From NCBI GenBank assembly GCA_007922305.1, contig ML677364.1:16266260-16330259 (forward strand): a DNA stretch of 64,000 bases, given 5' to 3'. The notes below the pieces were generated by a model. The model did no database searches. It saw nothing but the letters and a program-made list of their open reading frames with translations, and had not been told where the DNA came from. Origin of the DNA: Dermatemys mawii. Taxonomy: Eukaryota > Chordata > Testudines > Dermatemydidae. The translations under genes were made by a program, and so were the position numbers. Below are positions 10,794-21,292 of this stretch, piece after piece (within the stretch, counting starts at the first letter, position 1; each line of letters opens with the position of its first letter).

Positions 10794-11864
10794 TGTAAGA
10801 ACATAAGAACATAAGAAAGGCCGTACTGGGTCAGACCAAAGGTCCATCTAGCCCAGTATCCTGTCTACCGACAGTGGCCAATGCCAGGTGCCCCAAACTG
10901 AGTGAACCTAACAGGTAAAGATCAAGTGATCTCTCTCCTGCCATCCATCACCCCTCTCTGACAAACAGAGGCTAGGGACACCATTCCTTACCCAGCCTGG
11001 CTAATAGCCATTAATGGACTTAACCTCCATGAATTTATCCAGTTCTCTTTTAAACCCTGTTATAGTCCTAACCTTCACAGCCTCCTCAGGCAAGGAGTTC
11101 CACAGGTTGACTGTGTGCTGTGTGAAGAAGAACTTCCTTTTATTTGTTTTAAACCTGCTGCCCACTAATTTCAATGGGTGGCCCCTAGTTCTTCTATTAT
11201 GAGAACAAGTAAATAACTTTTCCTTATTCACTTTCTCCACGCCACTCATAATTTTATATACCTCTATCATATCCCCCGTTAGTCTCCTCTTTTCCAAGCT
11301 AAAAAGTCCTAGCCTCTTTAATCTCTCCTCATATAGGACCCTTTCCAATCCCCTAATCATTTTAGTTGCCCTTCTCTGAACCTTTTCTAATGCCAGTATA
11401 TCCTTTCTGAGATGAGGAGACCACATTTGTACACAGTATTCAAGATGGGGGCGCACCATGGATTTGTATGAGGGCAATAAGATATTCTCCGTCTTATTCT
11501 CTATCCCTTTTTTAATGATTCCCAACATCCTGTTTGCTTTTTTGACTGCCGCTGCACTCTGCATGGACATCTTCAGAGAACTATCCACGATGACTCCAAG
11601 ATTTTTTTCCTGATTAGTTGTAGCTAAATTTGCCCCCATCATATTGTATGTATAGTTGGGGTTATTTTTTCCAAAGTGCATTACTTTACATTTATCCACA
11701 TTCAATTTCATTTGCCATTTTGTTGCCCAATCATTTAGTTTCGTGAGATCTTTTTGAAGTTCTTCACAGTCTGCTTGGGTCTTAACTATTTTGAGCAGTT
11801 TAGTATCATCTGCAAACTTTGCCACCTCACTGTTTACCCCTTCCTCCAAATCATTGATCAATCA
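10794..11864 (-). mobile_element. CR1 LINE, 5'-truncated, well preserved
   Basis: On the minus strand the 3' end is CCAGTACGGCCTTTC followed by TTATGTTCTTATGTTCTTAC (plus-strand 10794-10822), the tail of a CR1 subfamily also present at 18866-21170. The element runs through a 3' UTR and about 286 codons of ORF2, then stops abruptly at about 11864 within the reverse-transcriptase domain. The open frame and low divergence from the remembered consensus make it one of the younger LINE copies here. It lies directly against the gypsy fragment. Confidence 0.95.
11001..11861 (-). pseudogene. CR1 ORF2 reverse transcriptase C-terminal part, open frame
   Basis: A 286-codon open frame encodes the C-terminal third of CR1 ORF2. 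The catalytic F-A-D-D box of reverse transcriptase (palm domain, motif C) is at residues 16-19, followed by thumb and C-terminal blocks including [26 protein letters not shown] and a distal FFFTQHTVNLWNSLPEEA near the end. Full-length ORF2 is about 900-1000 residues and begins with an apurinic endonuclease domain. That domain, the fingers and motif A are all missing, so this copy cannot be active. The first methionine is internal and not a natural start. Confidence 0.9.
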
Positions 11865-11869
11865 TTAAT

Positions 11870-12487
11870 CAATTTGCAGAGGGGTTACACTGGAATCATC
11901 TTTGATTTTTTTCCATAAGTCCCTTTGGAACAGATATAACTGTGCTACTTCACACCACTCTGTATCCAATGTGAAGTGGCAGAAGAACACCACCCTGGCT
12001 AGCCCCTGACAGAGTCCCCTAAGGGCAGCATCAGCTGTTCATGCTCAGTATGGACATCAAAGTGGGTGGATATCAACTGAAGAAAAAAATCCAGTCCAGG
12101 ATGCACCAGGCTACAGCCTTCCAGCAAGGGGGAAGCCCAGTCTAACGCATTTCCTGTCAGCAGGCTAATTACCAGGGCCACCTTGACTTGGTCAGAGGCC
12201 TAGATTTTGGGACCTATCAGAAACAAAAGGTGGCATTGGTTCAGACCACTGGTCATTCCTGCCAAACCACTGAGCAATGATATTGCAGGCCCCTGTTCGG
12301 GGTAAGGCACTGCACACTGCATTGTCAGCACTGTATTCTCAGTGCTGAACTGCCTCACTTGCTCCTGCCATCATTAGTTGACTGAGGTCAATTGGGTCTG
12401 CAGTGCTTGATTATCTGCCTGAAGGTGAAGGGCCCATTTGGGCAAATCTGATGCTTCTAGTAGCTGCAGTGGTGCTGCTGGGTCCAT
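11870..12487 (-). pseudogene. Gypsy gag capsid fragment, broken
   Basis: From an ATG at 12487 on the minus strand the sequence reads as Metaviridae gag of the kind related to Sushi-type elements and PEG10/RTL genes. The best block is LLTGNALDWASPLLEG (near 12160-12110), matching the family pattern L-L-x-G-x-A-x-x-W-A-x-P. It is preceded by QCHLLFLIGPK and followed near 11950-11880 by the pattern DTEWCEVAQLYLF..L..KIKD, which matches the capsid C-terminal pattern. Stops occur in frame (TAA TGA near 12375 and TAG near 12205), and the C-terminal block may lie in another frame. It is non-functional and lacks the nucleocapsid zinc knuckle. Confidence 0.7.
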
Positions 12488-13010
12488 CCTTCTTGCACCA
12501 GGCTCAGTGCTTCAGAGTAAGTGTGGTCCAAACAAGTTGTCACAGCTGGGTCAAGGGGAGCCAGTCTTAGTAATCAGAGCCAGAGTCCACAGTCACAGCT
12601 CAGGAATCAGCTGGGTCAGGATACCAGGCGGTCAGAGTCAAGAGACAAACTGGAGGTCAGAACCACAAATCAGATGCCAGGAGCCACACTGGGGTCAAGA
12701 TGTCAGGAAATCAAGCCAGGGGAGCAGGAGCAGGAAGTACAAGGCACAGAGTCCAAAACAAAGTGGAGCCCAATTGCTCAGGCAGCTTCCTGTTCCTGCT
12801 GCTGACTTAAGTGGGGCCAGCAGTCCAATCAGTTGCTCTGGGTCTCTGCCAATAGGACTGCAGGGGTGGAGCATCACAATGGGGTTTGGCTCCAGAGGTC
12901 CCCAGCAAGCAAGCGTCAGCAGGCTGAGAGACAGAGGATTGCAGTGTAGCTGTGCCTATTTACCCTGTAGACTCAGGTTTAAGACCTGTCGGTCATGACC
13001 TTGCCAAAGC
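11870..13010 (-). mobile_element. Ty3/gypsy retrotransposon fragment: LTR, leader, gag
   Basis: Reading the minus strand from 13010 downward, a region with CCAAT-like blocks (CCTATTGGCAG, CTGATTGGAC) and many TGACCC/TCTGACT repeats fits a gypsy LTR and leader. It is followed from 12487 by a degraded gag and ends near 11870 beside a CR1. The start of the LTR and the primer-binding site could not be fixed. No pol sequence is present. The long plus-strand ORF at 12438-12998 is antisense to this leader. Confidence 0.7.
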
Positions 13011-13011
13011 A

Positions 13012-16000
13012 CAAGTGTTATCTGGTTCCTTGTTATTTAGAGATTAAAAAAAAAACATCCGTTGAATCAGCAACACCCTTTCCTGTAGCACATTGTTGTT
13101 TTCCTTGGTGATCTCCCATCCAAGTAACAGATCAGATCTATAACTGCTTGGAACTTACAATCTAATGAGATCGCAACCTAAACTGATACAGTGCCTGCAA
13201 AATTTTGTATTAAAGCAAAATTAAACCATTGTGGTGGGGGTGGTAGGGTTGTTTTGTTTTGTTTCATTGTGTTTTTTCTTTAGTACTTGACATTCAGAAA
13301 TAGAAAAAAAATCTTGTTCACATTTTTGCTGGATGCCAGAACTTGGACTATTAATATAACATGAATATTTTATTGTATTAGTAACTGTCTTATTATGTTA
13401 ATATGTTTCTCATTCTATCACAGAGCTCTATTTTGCTAATACAGTCCAGAAGGTATGCCAATATGATAGCAAATCTGTTAATATGATCTAAATTCTTTTA
13501 GGCTTATTGTATTAGTAATATCCCTGTCGTGTTAACACCCCTTTTGTATCATATTAGTGGAAACAAACCCCATAAATGTGATAAGAGACTTGTATTTGCA
13601 ATATGCACACTGCTAATATGATATATTAAATTATATTACTAGTATGAAGAGTTTTTCTTAGCAATAAAATCAATAAATACCAATATGCCATTTCTGCCAG
13701 TTTGAGCTTACATGCAATATCTTATCATCATCATTCCTGCAGCAAACAGTACCTTTCCTCCGGTACAGGACTATGACCCACAATAATCTATGTGTGAGAA
13801 TCTACACTAGCATTGATGTCGCAGCGCTGATAACAATTGTCATTTGCATTTATTACTTGTTCTGAATTCATAGGTTGGATGGAGGCAATTATCAGAACAG
13901 CATTAACAAATCTACTAACTTGCATAGTCACATCTTAAGAATTTCAGATTAAACCCACTGACAACTTCTTGTGTGTTGAAGAATCTCCACAATGTTTACA
14001 GGGGTGTGTGTGAGAGTGTGTATTAAATAAGAGTGAGCAATAGAACTGATCCCCAGTGAATAAATAACTTTAAACTATTTCATATAAAACCTTTGGGAAG
14101 GCTGCCAGTCATTGATGGTTGAATTAAAATACGTCACAGCAATAATAACAATGAATAATATATTTTATTCCAGGAGCTCTCATGCCAAGTATAACTAAAA
14201 TAGAACTTAACTACAATAACAAAAAGCCACATAGTCTAGTAAAGAACCTCCCTAAATAACCAATCTGCCTATCCTCCAACCTATAGGGTCAAATTCTGCC
14301 TCTTTTATTCTCATTGGGTAGCGCTTTGTAAAATAGCCAAATTGAGCAATCCACTCAATTCTATGGGGTTAGTTGAATAGTAAGGTATTTCTTAAATTAA
14401 GGTTATTACAGAGAGTAATTTCTGTAGTTAGTATCTCTTTCAGATGTGAATGTTCTATACAAAGCACCTGATCTTTATGACACTGATGTTAAGCAATTAA
14501 TAAACTTCAAAAATAAACTTCCCATGATATGGTTCAACAACTCACATTCCCAAGAAATCTGCATTTGAAACCACTCAGGATAGAAGGAAACTAATCCAAA
14601 ATCCTGTCCTTTCAATTGTAGGGAACTTTGGAATCTTTTCTTTCCCATTCCTCAGGGTGTCTTCATGTGCAGTAATTTCTCTATGCATGGTGGATATAGT
14701 TAGTATTTTCATGTGCTGCCTAAGTAGCAAATTACCCTGTAAACAGCCCACAAGAGCTGGTCTGTAATTGAATTGTAACTGTTGACTTTGGACATTTGGT
14801 ATATTTGCTGCAAGAAGTAAATTTTCAAAACTTCATCGTGATGCAGTCAGACAAAATGAAAGGTAATATTCTTTATCTGCCACAGATTGCTGCAGATGAA
14901 CTGCTTTCATAGGAGCTTAAATAAGATTTAGTGTATTCCATCCTTCAGCTGGCCACAATTGAAAGTGATCAGGATCAATATTGCTGCCCCGGCATGCAGC
15001 CCAGTATTGTGCATTACAATAGAGGAGATGGCTGGATTCAAAATTTTCCTGTGTCAAATTAATTTCTATGTTATCCCCAAATTCAATTAGATGGGAACCC
15101 CATGTAACTTAAAAAGTGTCCAACATCCCTCAGTGACAAATTACGGTGCTTAGTGTGCATATCAAGGTGAAGTGTTGAGCCTTGCTAATCTTCTCACTAA
15201 TTCTCAATTACCGTAAAATGAAGCCATAAATCACACAGACAGGGGATCGATGGAAATGTTGTTTTCAGGGTGATTGGCAGCCTCCCCAAAGGTTTTCTGT
15301 AAGTTGGTTTAAGGTTACCATTCTCTAAGGGGGAGGGATAGGGTAGTCTTGCTCAGTCTCTATGATATAGGCCCACAGGCCTTTTGGGGATAGTGTGGAA
15401 GGACAGCACCAATTTCAGCCCATCAGACATCCAATTTTTCTCCTTTTCATACCTGCTGTAGTAAATGAGAAACAAATTAAATTTCACTCCACTATCTCCA
15501 CAGAAACCATTTAAATTTTTCATGGAAACTAAATTGTCCCTAGACAGATAGCCCCCTGATTCTATGAAAATATACTGGAGCACTGGGGACAGAAATAAAT
15601 TTGTGTCACTCTGGATATGCCATTCTCTGTAATGTCATTCACCGCCAACCAATAAAGGAGTCCCTCTTGGAACACAATGGTAAAGTCTTGCGCTCTGGTG
15701 GATTTGCATTGTTCCCCAACTCTTGAGCGGTCTAATATTCTCCCTGTTATTAATTTGCAGCCTGGGTTTTACATTCATGAGGCCAAGATTGAAATGTAAA
15801 TGAGGCACAAAATAAGTAGTCAGCAGTAGCCCTGGCCGAGCAGCCTGTGTCATAGACTCATGGACTTACATGAAAATAGTTATCAGTCAGAGAGATTAGC
15901 AGCTCAGAACATCAATCACTGCTGCAAGGAAACAATGAATAAAATCACCCCGACATGAGGAAGGAAATTACAAGAGCTTTAAAGTGGAAAGGGAATATGT

Positions 16001-16487
16001 AATAGTGCTACCTGTTGTTGAAGTACTAATATGGCTGTAATAAAAGAAGCTGGATTCCTTCTCTCTCCCTTTCTCTTTCCCCTGTTCATTCTTGATCACT
16101 AATATTTAAATTGTGCCATTTTTTGTCATCTCAATTTATCTAGTAAATGAGCTTCAGTTCCCAGTAAGGAGGTATATGATGCTTCTCACTGCAGTCAAAT
16201 GAAACCCATAGCTTTGAGTCTCAGCTGACTTTACAATGATGGGACCATGTCACTGTAAATAAAGAGATAAATGAGGTCTGATTTCTCAGTTTTGGCTGAG
16301 CCATGGACAGTGTAGGACCCTCAGATGGGAGACAAGGGTGTCTTTATATCACTACATCACCTTTATGGTTTCCTAATTCCTGGGCTAGTCAAGGACTGGT
16401 AGCGCCCGTGGTGTAAAGTAGAAAAGCCTCAGGGCTGCTCTAAATTTAACCATACTTTATATGGCTCCAGGTGGCCTTTGCAATAGC
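13012..16487. other. 3.5 kb of unassigned AT-rich sequence
   Basis: No gene, RNA or clear transposon could be supported. There are no ORFs above about 80 codons with motifs. This is the longest stretch of the first 20 kb that looks unique, and so is a candidate for host sequence. Conservation data would be needed to say more. Confidence 0.4.
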
Positions 16488-16488
16488 T

Positions 16489-16500
16489 GTGAATAATCAG
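16489..16500. repeat. Target-site duplication, left copy
   Basis: GTGAATAATCAG is repeated exactly at 17729-17740 and brackets the Penelope-like element. Confidence 0.9.
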
Positions 16501-16535
16501 GTTTCAGAGTAGCAGCCATGTTAGTCTGTATCCAT

Positions 16536-16913
16536 AAAAAGAACAGGAGTACTTGTGGCACCTTAGAGATTAACAAATTTATTTAAGCATAAGCTTTCAT
16601 AGGCTACAGCCCACTTCATCAGATGTATAGAATGGAACACACAATAGAAACATATATATACATACCTATATATATACACACACACAGAGAACATGAAAAG
16701 GTGGAAGTTGCCATACCAATTCTAAGAGGCTATTTAATTAAGATGAGCTATTATCAGCAGGAGAAAAAAGACTTTTGTAGTGAGAATGAAGATGGCCCCT
16801 ATCAGACAGTTGACAAGGAGGTGTGAGAATACTTAATATGGGGAAACAGATTCAATTTGTGTAATGACCCAGCCACTCCCAGTCTCTATTTAACCCTAAA
16901 TTGATGGTATCCA
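16536..16913 (-). repeat. Left inverted arm (pLTR) of Penelope-like element
   Basis: This is the reverse complement of 17372-17728, with few mismatches apart from a TA/CA expansion. It includes an antisense copy of the last part of the GIY-YIG coding frame, so the inversion copied coding sequence as well as the non-coding terminus. Confidence 0.9.
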
Positions 16914-17085
16914 TGGTACTCACTTACAGACAGCTCCCAGCCTGAAGCAAATATTCACCAGCAACCACACACCGCACAACAAAAGCACTAATCCAGGAAT
17001 GTATCCTTGCAACAAAGCCTGATCCTAACTCTATCCACATATTTATTCAAGTGACACCATCATAGGACCTAATCACATCAGCCAA

Positions 17086-17433
17086 GTGATTAGGGGTTCA
17101 TTCACCTGCAGATCTACCGATGTGATATATGCCATCATGTGCCAGCGATGCCTCTCTGCCATGTACATTGGCAAAATCGGACAGTCTCTATGCAAAAGAA
17201 TAAATGGATACAAATCTGACATCAGGAATCATATTATTCAAAAACCAGTAGGAGAAAACTTCAACCTCCCTGGTCATTCAATAACAGACATGAAGGTGAC
17301 AATTTTAAAACAGGAAAACTTCAAAGACAGACTCCAAAGAGAAGCCGCTGAACTGGAATTAATTTGCAAATTGGATACCATCAATTTAGGGTTAAACAGA
17401 GACTGGGAATGGCTGGGTCATTACACAAATTGA
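17086..17433 (+). pseudogene. Penelope GIY-YIG endonuclease fragment
   Basis: The frame encodes the C-terminal GIY-YIG nuclease of a Penelope-like element, the domain that nicks DNA for target-primed reverse transcription. Visible landmarks are C8, C19 and C22 (C-x10-C-x2-C), V-I-Y at 13-15 (the GIY half), Y-I-G at 27-29, R38, the block PVGENFNLPGHS at 54-65, and a C-terminal EAAELELICKLDTINLGLN. Residues 42 (Tyr) and 58 (Asn) are usually His in the relatives I remember, which suggests decay. The first codon at 17086 is GTG and the frame stays open upstream into SSDTIIGPNHISQ, so this is not a true start. The upstream reverse transcriptase is absent. Confidence 0.85.
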
Positions 17434-17728
17434 ATCTATTTCCCCAGATTAAGTATCCTCACACCTTCTTGTCAACTGTTTGATATGGGCCACCTTGATT
17501 ATCACTACAAAAGTTTTTTTTCTCCTGCTAGTAATAGCTCATCTTAATTAAATAGCCTCTTAGAATTGGTATGGCAACTTCCACCTTTTCATGTTCTTTG
17601 TGTGAATATATATTCTTCCTACTGTGTTCCAGTCTCTGCATCTGATGAAGTGGGCTGTAGCCTACGAAAGCTTATGCTGAAATAAATTTATTAGTCTCTA
17701 AGGTGCCACAAGTACTCCTGTTCTTTTT

Positions 17729-17740
17729 GTGAATAATCAG
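17729..17740. repeat. Target-site duplication, right copy
   Basis: This is an exact copy of GTGAATAATCAG at 16489-16500. If the preceding T is counted, the match is 13 bp. Confidence 0.9.
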
Positions 17741-18699
17741 AGCATAGCCATGCTCTAGCCACTCCCTTTTCACTTCCATCTGCAAGAGGGTGTGGCATGC
17801 AGCCACCATGCCAGATCTGAACCTTGCAAGGACCCTCTTATGCAGGGAGAATTCCCACAGGTCCATATCCACTGGGCAAAGGGACTATTGTGAAATAGAG
17901 ACCTGGGTCCATACTTTCTACTGCAATAAGTAACATATTCATCATTTTTTAATGTGCTAACTCACATTTCTAGCAGGTATCATGTGCTTTTTTACACTGG
18001 TTATTTTTAAAAGTAAAACATTTAAATATTGTCTATTATGAGAAAAAAGTACACTTTTACCCAATTCTATTATATATCAAACATGAAACAGGTTGTATTA
18101 CTTATATTCAAAATTGGGGTTCTTTGTGTGTGTTCTCATTGATCAGAGAGAACAGAAAATTATCCTGGCCTATGTTTTTGCAAAGTATTATCTTCTAATA
18201 GTTATAGACAAGTAGTGAGAGTTCTTACTTATACAGATAGTTCTGCCACTAACTGGCTACTAATCCTGGGGAAAAAATTCATAGCAAACTCCTTCACGCT
18301 TCTCTGGCCTCCTCCTGCTTTGCTAGCACAATGAGTGCCAAAAACAGTCCAGGTGAATATTTTTAGATCTTTTTCATACTTTGAAATTTTTTAGTTGATT
18401 GTGATTGGTCCCATGAGTTACATAGAATTACTGTTTTAGAGTCACATAGAATTAGTGTTCTAGTTCTCCATTTGGTTTGGGGGATTTTCAGAAGCCACTC
18501 TGACCTGTTTTCTCAAAGGATGTAGTTTCATTTTGTGCGCTTTCTCTGAAAAAATCTACTAGTCATGAAAGCTATATATGCTAGTCACTACTACAGTGTG
18601 GGCAGAACTTCACTCATCATACAATCCTCAAGACCACCAAGGGTTTCTAAAGTAAAAACTAGAGAAAAATTGTTCCTCAATTTTGTCCAGCCCTACTGG
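17741..18699. other. Unassigned sequence with possible old AT-rich repeat
   Basis: No gene is seen. The part from 18460 to 18696 ends in TTGTCCAGCCCTA and may be a decayed, reversed copy of the repeat starting at 3880. Confidence 0.35.
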
Positions 18700-18865
18700 C
18701 TTTGTGATCTTAGGCAGGTCATTTAACCTCCTCGTGCCTCAATTTACCATTATTTGCATAATAACAACAATAATTTTCATGTGTATAATATCTTTCATGT
18801 AAGGATTTCAAAGTAAATTCCAAGACTGGGTATTATTAACCCAATTTAAAAAATGAGGAAACAGG
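18700..18865. repeat. MIR-related sequence, left part of split SINE
   Basis: Sequence at 18703-18755 (TGTGATCTTAGGCAGGTCAT) is MIR core in plus orientation. From about 18828, TATTATTAACCCAATTTAAAAAATGAGGAAACAGG is MIR core in minus orientation. The minus-strand copy resumes after the CR1 insertion at 21171-21292, so 18828-18865 and 21171-21292 are two halves of one SINE. Confidence 0.65.
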
Positions 18866-18954
18866 AGAAAGGGGTAAACAGTGAGGTGGCAAAGTTTGCA
18901 GACGATACTAAACTGCTCAAGGTAGTTAAGACTAAGGCAGACTGTGAAGAACTT
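18866..18954 (+). mobile_element. CR1 copy A, 5' segment (interrupted)
   Basis: GGGGTAAACAGTGAGGTGGC and CAGACGATACTAAACTGC encode the stretch around the FADD box of the same CR1 subfamily as 10794-11864. Homology stops at 18954 (GAAGAACTT) and resumes at about 20215 with AAAAAGATCTCACAAAACTA, the next bases of the subfamily. The gap is filled by CR1 copy B. Confidence 0.9.
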
Positions 18955-19069
18955 AGAATCATTGACTCATAGAATATCAGGGTTGGAAGGAACCTCAGGA
19001 GGTCATCTAGTTCAACCCCCTGCTCAAAGCAGGACCAATCCCCAACTAAATCATGCCAGCCAGGGCTTT

Positions 19070-19077
19070 GTCTAGCC
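19070..19077. repeat. hAT target duplication, left copy
   Basis: GTCTAGCC is repeated exactly at 19400-19407, on the other side of the MITE. Confidence 0.92.
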
Positions 19078-19399
19078 CAGTGGCTCTCAAACTGGGGGTC
19101 GTGACCCCCCTGAGGGTCACGGGTCAATTCCACGGGGGTCGCAAGCTGCCGACGCCTTCAGCAGCATTTCAGCAGAAGCTCCAAACATGTGAGTGAGTCT
19201 GCCGGAAAACCACCAAAGTGCAAGTTTCCGGTATCGGCAGCATTTCAGCGGACACAGAGATGAACACTGCATGTCCGCCGAAATGCCACCAAAATCAGAA
19301 GAATTCAATTCGGCGGCATTTCGGCGGACATACCCGGGGTGCAAGAGGACACGGCAGAGCAAAAAGGGGCCACCGAACCAACAAGTTTGAGAACCACTG
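19078..19399. mobile_element. hAT MITE, 322 bp, inside CR1 copy B
   Basis: The ends are CAGTGGCTCTCAAACT and AGTTTGAGAACCACTG, nearly perfect inverted repeats. They are flanked by an exact 8-bp duplication, as produced by hAT transposases. The interior has CCGCCGAAATGCCACCAAA-type blocks in both orientations, as in the MITE at 8908-9255. It has no coding capacity; the overlapping ORFs on both strands reflect its palindromic structure. Removing it together with one duplication restores a continuous CR1. Confidence 0.95.
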
Positions 19400-19407
19400 G
19401 TCTAGCC
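19400..19407. repeat. hAT target duplication, right copy
   Basis: This is an exact copy of GTCTAGCC at 19070-19077. Plain CR1 sequence (TGACCTTAAAAAC) resumes after it. Confidence 0.92.
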
Positions 19408-19625
19408 TGACCTTAAAAACTCTAAGGAAAGAGACTCCACCACTTCCCTAGGTAACCCAGTGCTATGCTTCACCACCCGCCTAGTGAAAAAGTTTTTCCT
19501 AATATCTAACTTAAACCTTCCTCACTGCAACTTGAGACCATTAATCCTTGTTCTGCCATCTGGCACCACTGAGAACAGTCTGGATCCAGCCTCCTTGGAA
19601 TCCCCCTTCAGGTAGTTGAAAGCAG

Positions 19626-20300
19626 CTACAAATCCCCCCTCATTCTTCTCTTTTGCAGACCAAACAAACCCAATTCCTTCAGCCTCTCCTCATAAGTCAT
19701 GTGCTCCAGGCCCCTAATCATTTTTGTTGCCCTCTGCCGCACTCTTTCCAATTTTTCCACGTTCTTCTTGTAGTGTGGGGCCCCAAACTGGACACAGTAT
19801 TCCAGATGAGGCCTCACCAATGCCATATAGAGGGGAATGATCACGTCCCTCGATCTGGTAACAATGCCCCTACTTATACAACCCAAAATGCCATTAACCT
19901 TCTTGGTAACAAGGGCACACTGTTGACTCATGTCCAGCTTCTCTTCCACAATAACCTGTAGGTCCTTTTCTGCAGAACTGCTGCCTAGCCATTCGGTCCC
20001 TAGTCTGTGGCGGTGCATGGGATTCATCCATCCTAAATGCAGGACTCTGCATTTATCCTTGTTGAACCTCATCAGATTTCTTTCAGCCTAATCCTCTAAT
20101 TTGTCCAGGTTCCTCTATATCCTATTCCTATCCTCCAGTGAATCTACCACTCCTCCCGGTTTAGTGTCATCTGCAAACTTGCTGAGGGTGCAGTCCATGA
20201 CATCCTCCAGATCATTAAAAAAAGATCTCACAAAACTAAGTGATTGGGCAACAAAATGGCAAATGAAATTTAACATGGATAAATGTAAAGTAATGCACAT
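19626..20300 (-). pseudogene. CR1 copy B ORF2 remnant
   Basis: Two open stretches on the minus strand carry ORF2. A segment near 20215-20140 has SKFADDTKPGG (the palm F-A-D-D box), and 20072-19626 gives 148 codons with [37 protein letters not shown] and [16 protein letters not shown] stop between them near 20090 breaks the frame. The rest of the C-terminus continues after the MITE in decayed form. The part above 20216 belongs to CR1 copy A. Confidence 0.8.
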
Positions 20301-21170
20301 TGGGGGGGAAAACCCAACTATGCATACAATATGATGGGGGCTAATTTAGCTAATTTCTTAATCAGGAAAAAGATCTCGAAGTCATCTTGGATAGTTCTCT
20401 GAAGACATCCACGCAGTGTGCAGCAGCAATCAAAAAAGCAAACTGGATATTAGGAATCATTAAAAAAGGGATAGAGAATAAGATGAAGAATATCTTATTG
20501 CCCTTATATAAATCCATGGTACGCCCACATCTTAACTACTGTGTACAGATGTTGACTCCTCATCTCAAAAAAGGCATACTGGCAATAGAATAGGTTCAGA
20601 GAAGGGCAACTGAAGTGATTACGGGTTTGGAATGGGTCCCATATGAGGAATAAGTAGAGACTAGGTCTTTTCAGCTTGTGAAAGAGGACACTAAGGGCGG
20701 ATATAATAGAGGTATATAAAATCATGAGTGGTGTGGAGAAAGTGCATAAGGAAAAGTTATTTACTTGTTCCCATAAAATAAGAACTAGGACCACCAAACG
20801 AAATTAGTGGGCAGCAGGTTTAAAACAAATAAAAGGAAGTTCTTCTTCACACAGCACACAGTCAACCTGTGGAACTCCTTGCCTGAGGAGGCTGTGAAGG
20901 TTAGGACTATAACAGGGTTTAAAAGAGAACTGGATAAATTCATGGAGGTTAAGTCCATTAATGGCTATTAGCCAGGCTGGGTAAGGAATGGTGTCCCTAG
21001 CCTCTGTTTGTCAGAGGGTGGAGATGGATGTCAGGAGAGAGATCACTTGATCATTACCTATTAGACTCACTCCCTCTGGGGAACCTGGCATTGGCCACTA
21101 TTGGTAGACAGGATACTGGGCTGGATGAACCTTTGGTCTGACCCAGTATGGCCATTCTTACATCCTTATG
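20217..21170 (+). mobile_element. CR1 copy A, 3' segment
   Basis: CR1 resumes with AAAGATCTCACAAAACTAAG and runs through the ORF2 C-terminus and 3' UTR to TATGGCCATTCTTACATCC and CTTATG at 21170. It is the same subfamily as 10794-11864. The ORF2 frame is broken by a TAG near 20591 and by indels. The open piece at 20387-20593 includes RPHLNYCVQMLTPHLKK. Confidence 0.93.
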
Positions 21171-21292
21171 AGGCTTATATAGACAAAAAAAATTGTCCAA
21201 GGTAGCACAGTACAGCAGTGAGCTAGAAATGGAACCCAAGTCTCCTGAGTCTTAGTCCACAGCTCTAAGCACTAGACCATGCTGCCACCTTA
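21171..21292 (-). repeat. MIR-type SINE, right part of split SINE
   Basis: On the plus strand, TTGTCCAAGGTAGCACAG, ATGGAACCCAAGTCTCCTGA and CACTAGACCATGCTGCC are the reversed MIR core and tRNA-like head. Together with 18828-18865 this makes one almost complete minus-strand MIR in which CR1 copy A inserted. Confidence 0.8.

Larger units (their letters stand above)
16501..17728 (+). mobile_element. Penelope-like element with inverted terminal arms
   Basis: The 1228-bp element is bounded by an exact 12-bp duplication. The right arm (17372-17728) and left arm (16536-16913) are near-identical inverted copies. Both contain GAACAGGAGTACTTGTGGC-type sequence, the AAGCTTTC...GGCTACAGCCCACTTCATC block, and the 3' end of the coding region. 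The left arm is longer because of an expanded TA/CA tract (16650-16686). Between them, 458 bp hold the rest of the endonuclease frame. The left end has an extra 35 bp (16501-16535) absent from the right, like the short terminal flap described for Penelope pLTRs. Inverted pLTRs and 5' truncation are typical of Penelope-like elements. The reverse-transcriptase domain is missing. Confidence 0.9.
18955..20216 (-). mobile_element. CR1 copy B, inserted into CR1 copy A
   Basis: On the plus strand this starts with the 3' tail (AGAATCATTGACTCATAGAA, then GGTTGGAAGGAACCTCAGG) and runs to the reverse-transcriptase palm near 20215. It belongs to a different CR1 subfamily, closer to that at 375-938. It is itself interrupted by a hAT MITE at 19078-19399. 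The 5' end is truncated just upstream of the FADD box. Confidence 0.93.

Noticed and set aside
12438..12998. 186-codon plus-strand ORF
   Set aside because: It is antisense to the gypsy LTR/leader and rich in repeated Ser/Gln/Gly; no domain is seen.
19078..19399. hAT transposase gene
   Set aside because: The element is only 322 bp and has no coding capacity; it must have been moved by a transposase encoded elsewhere.
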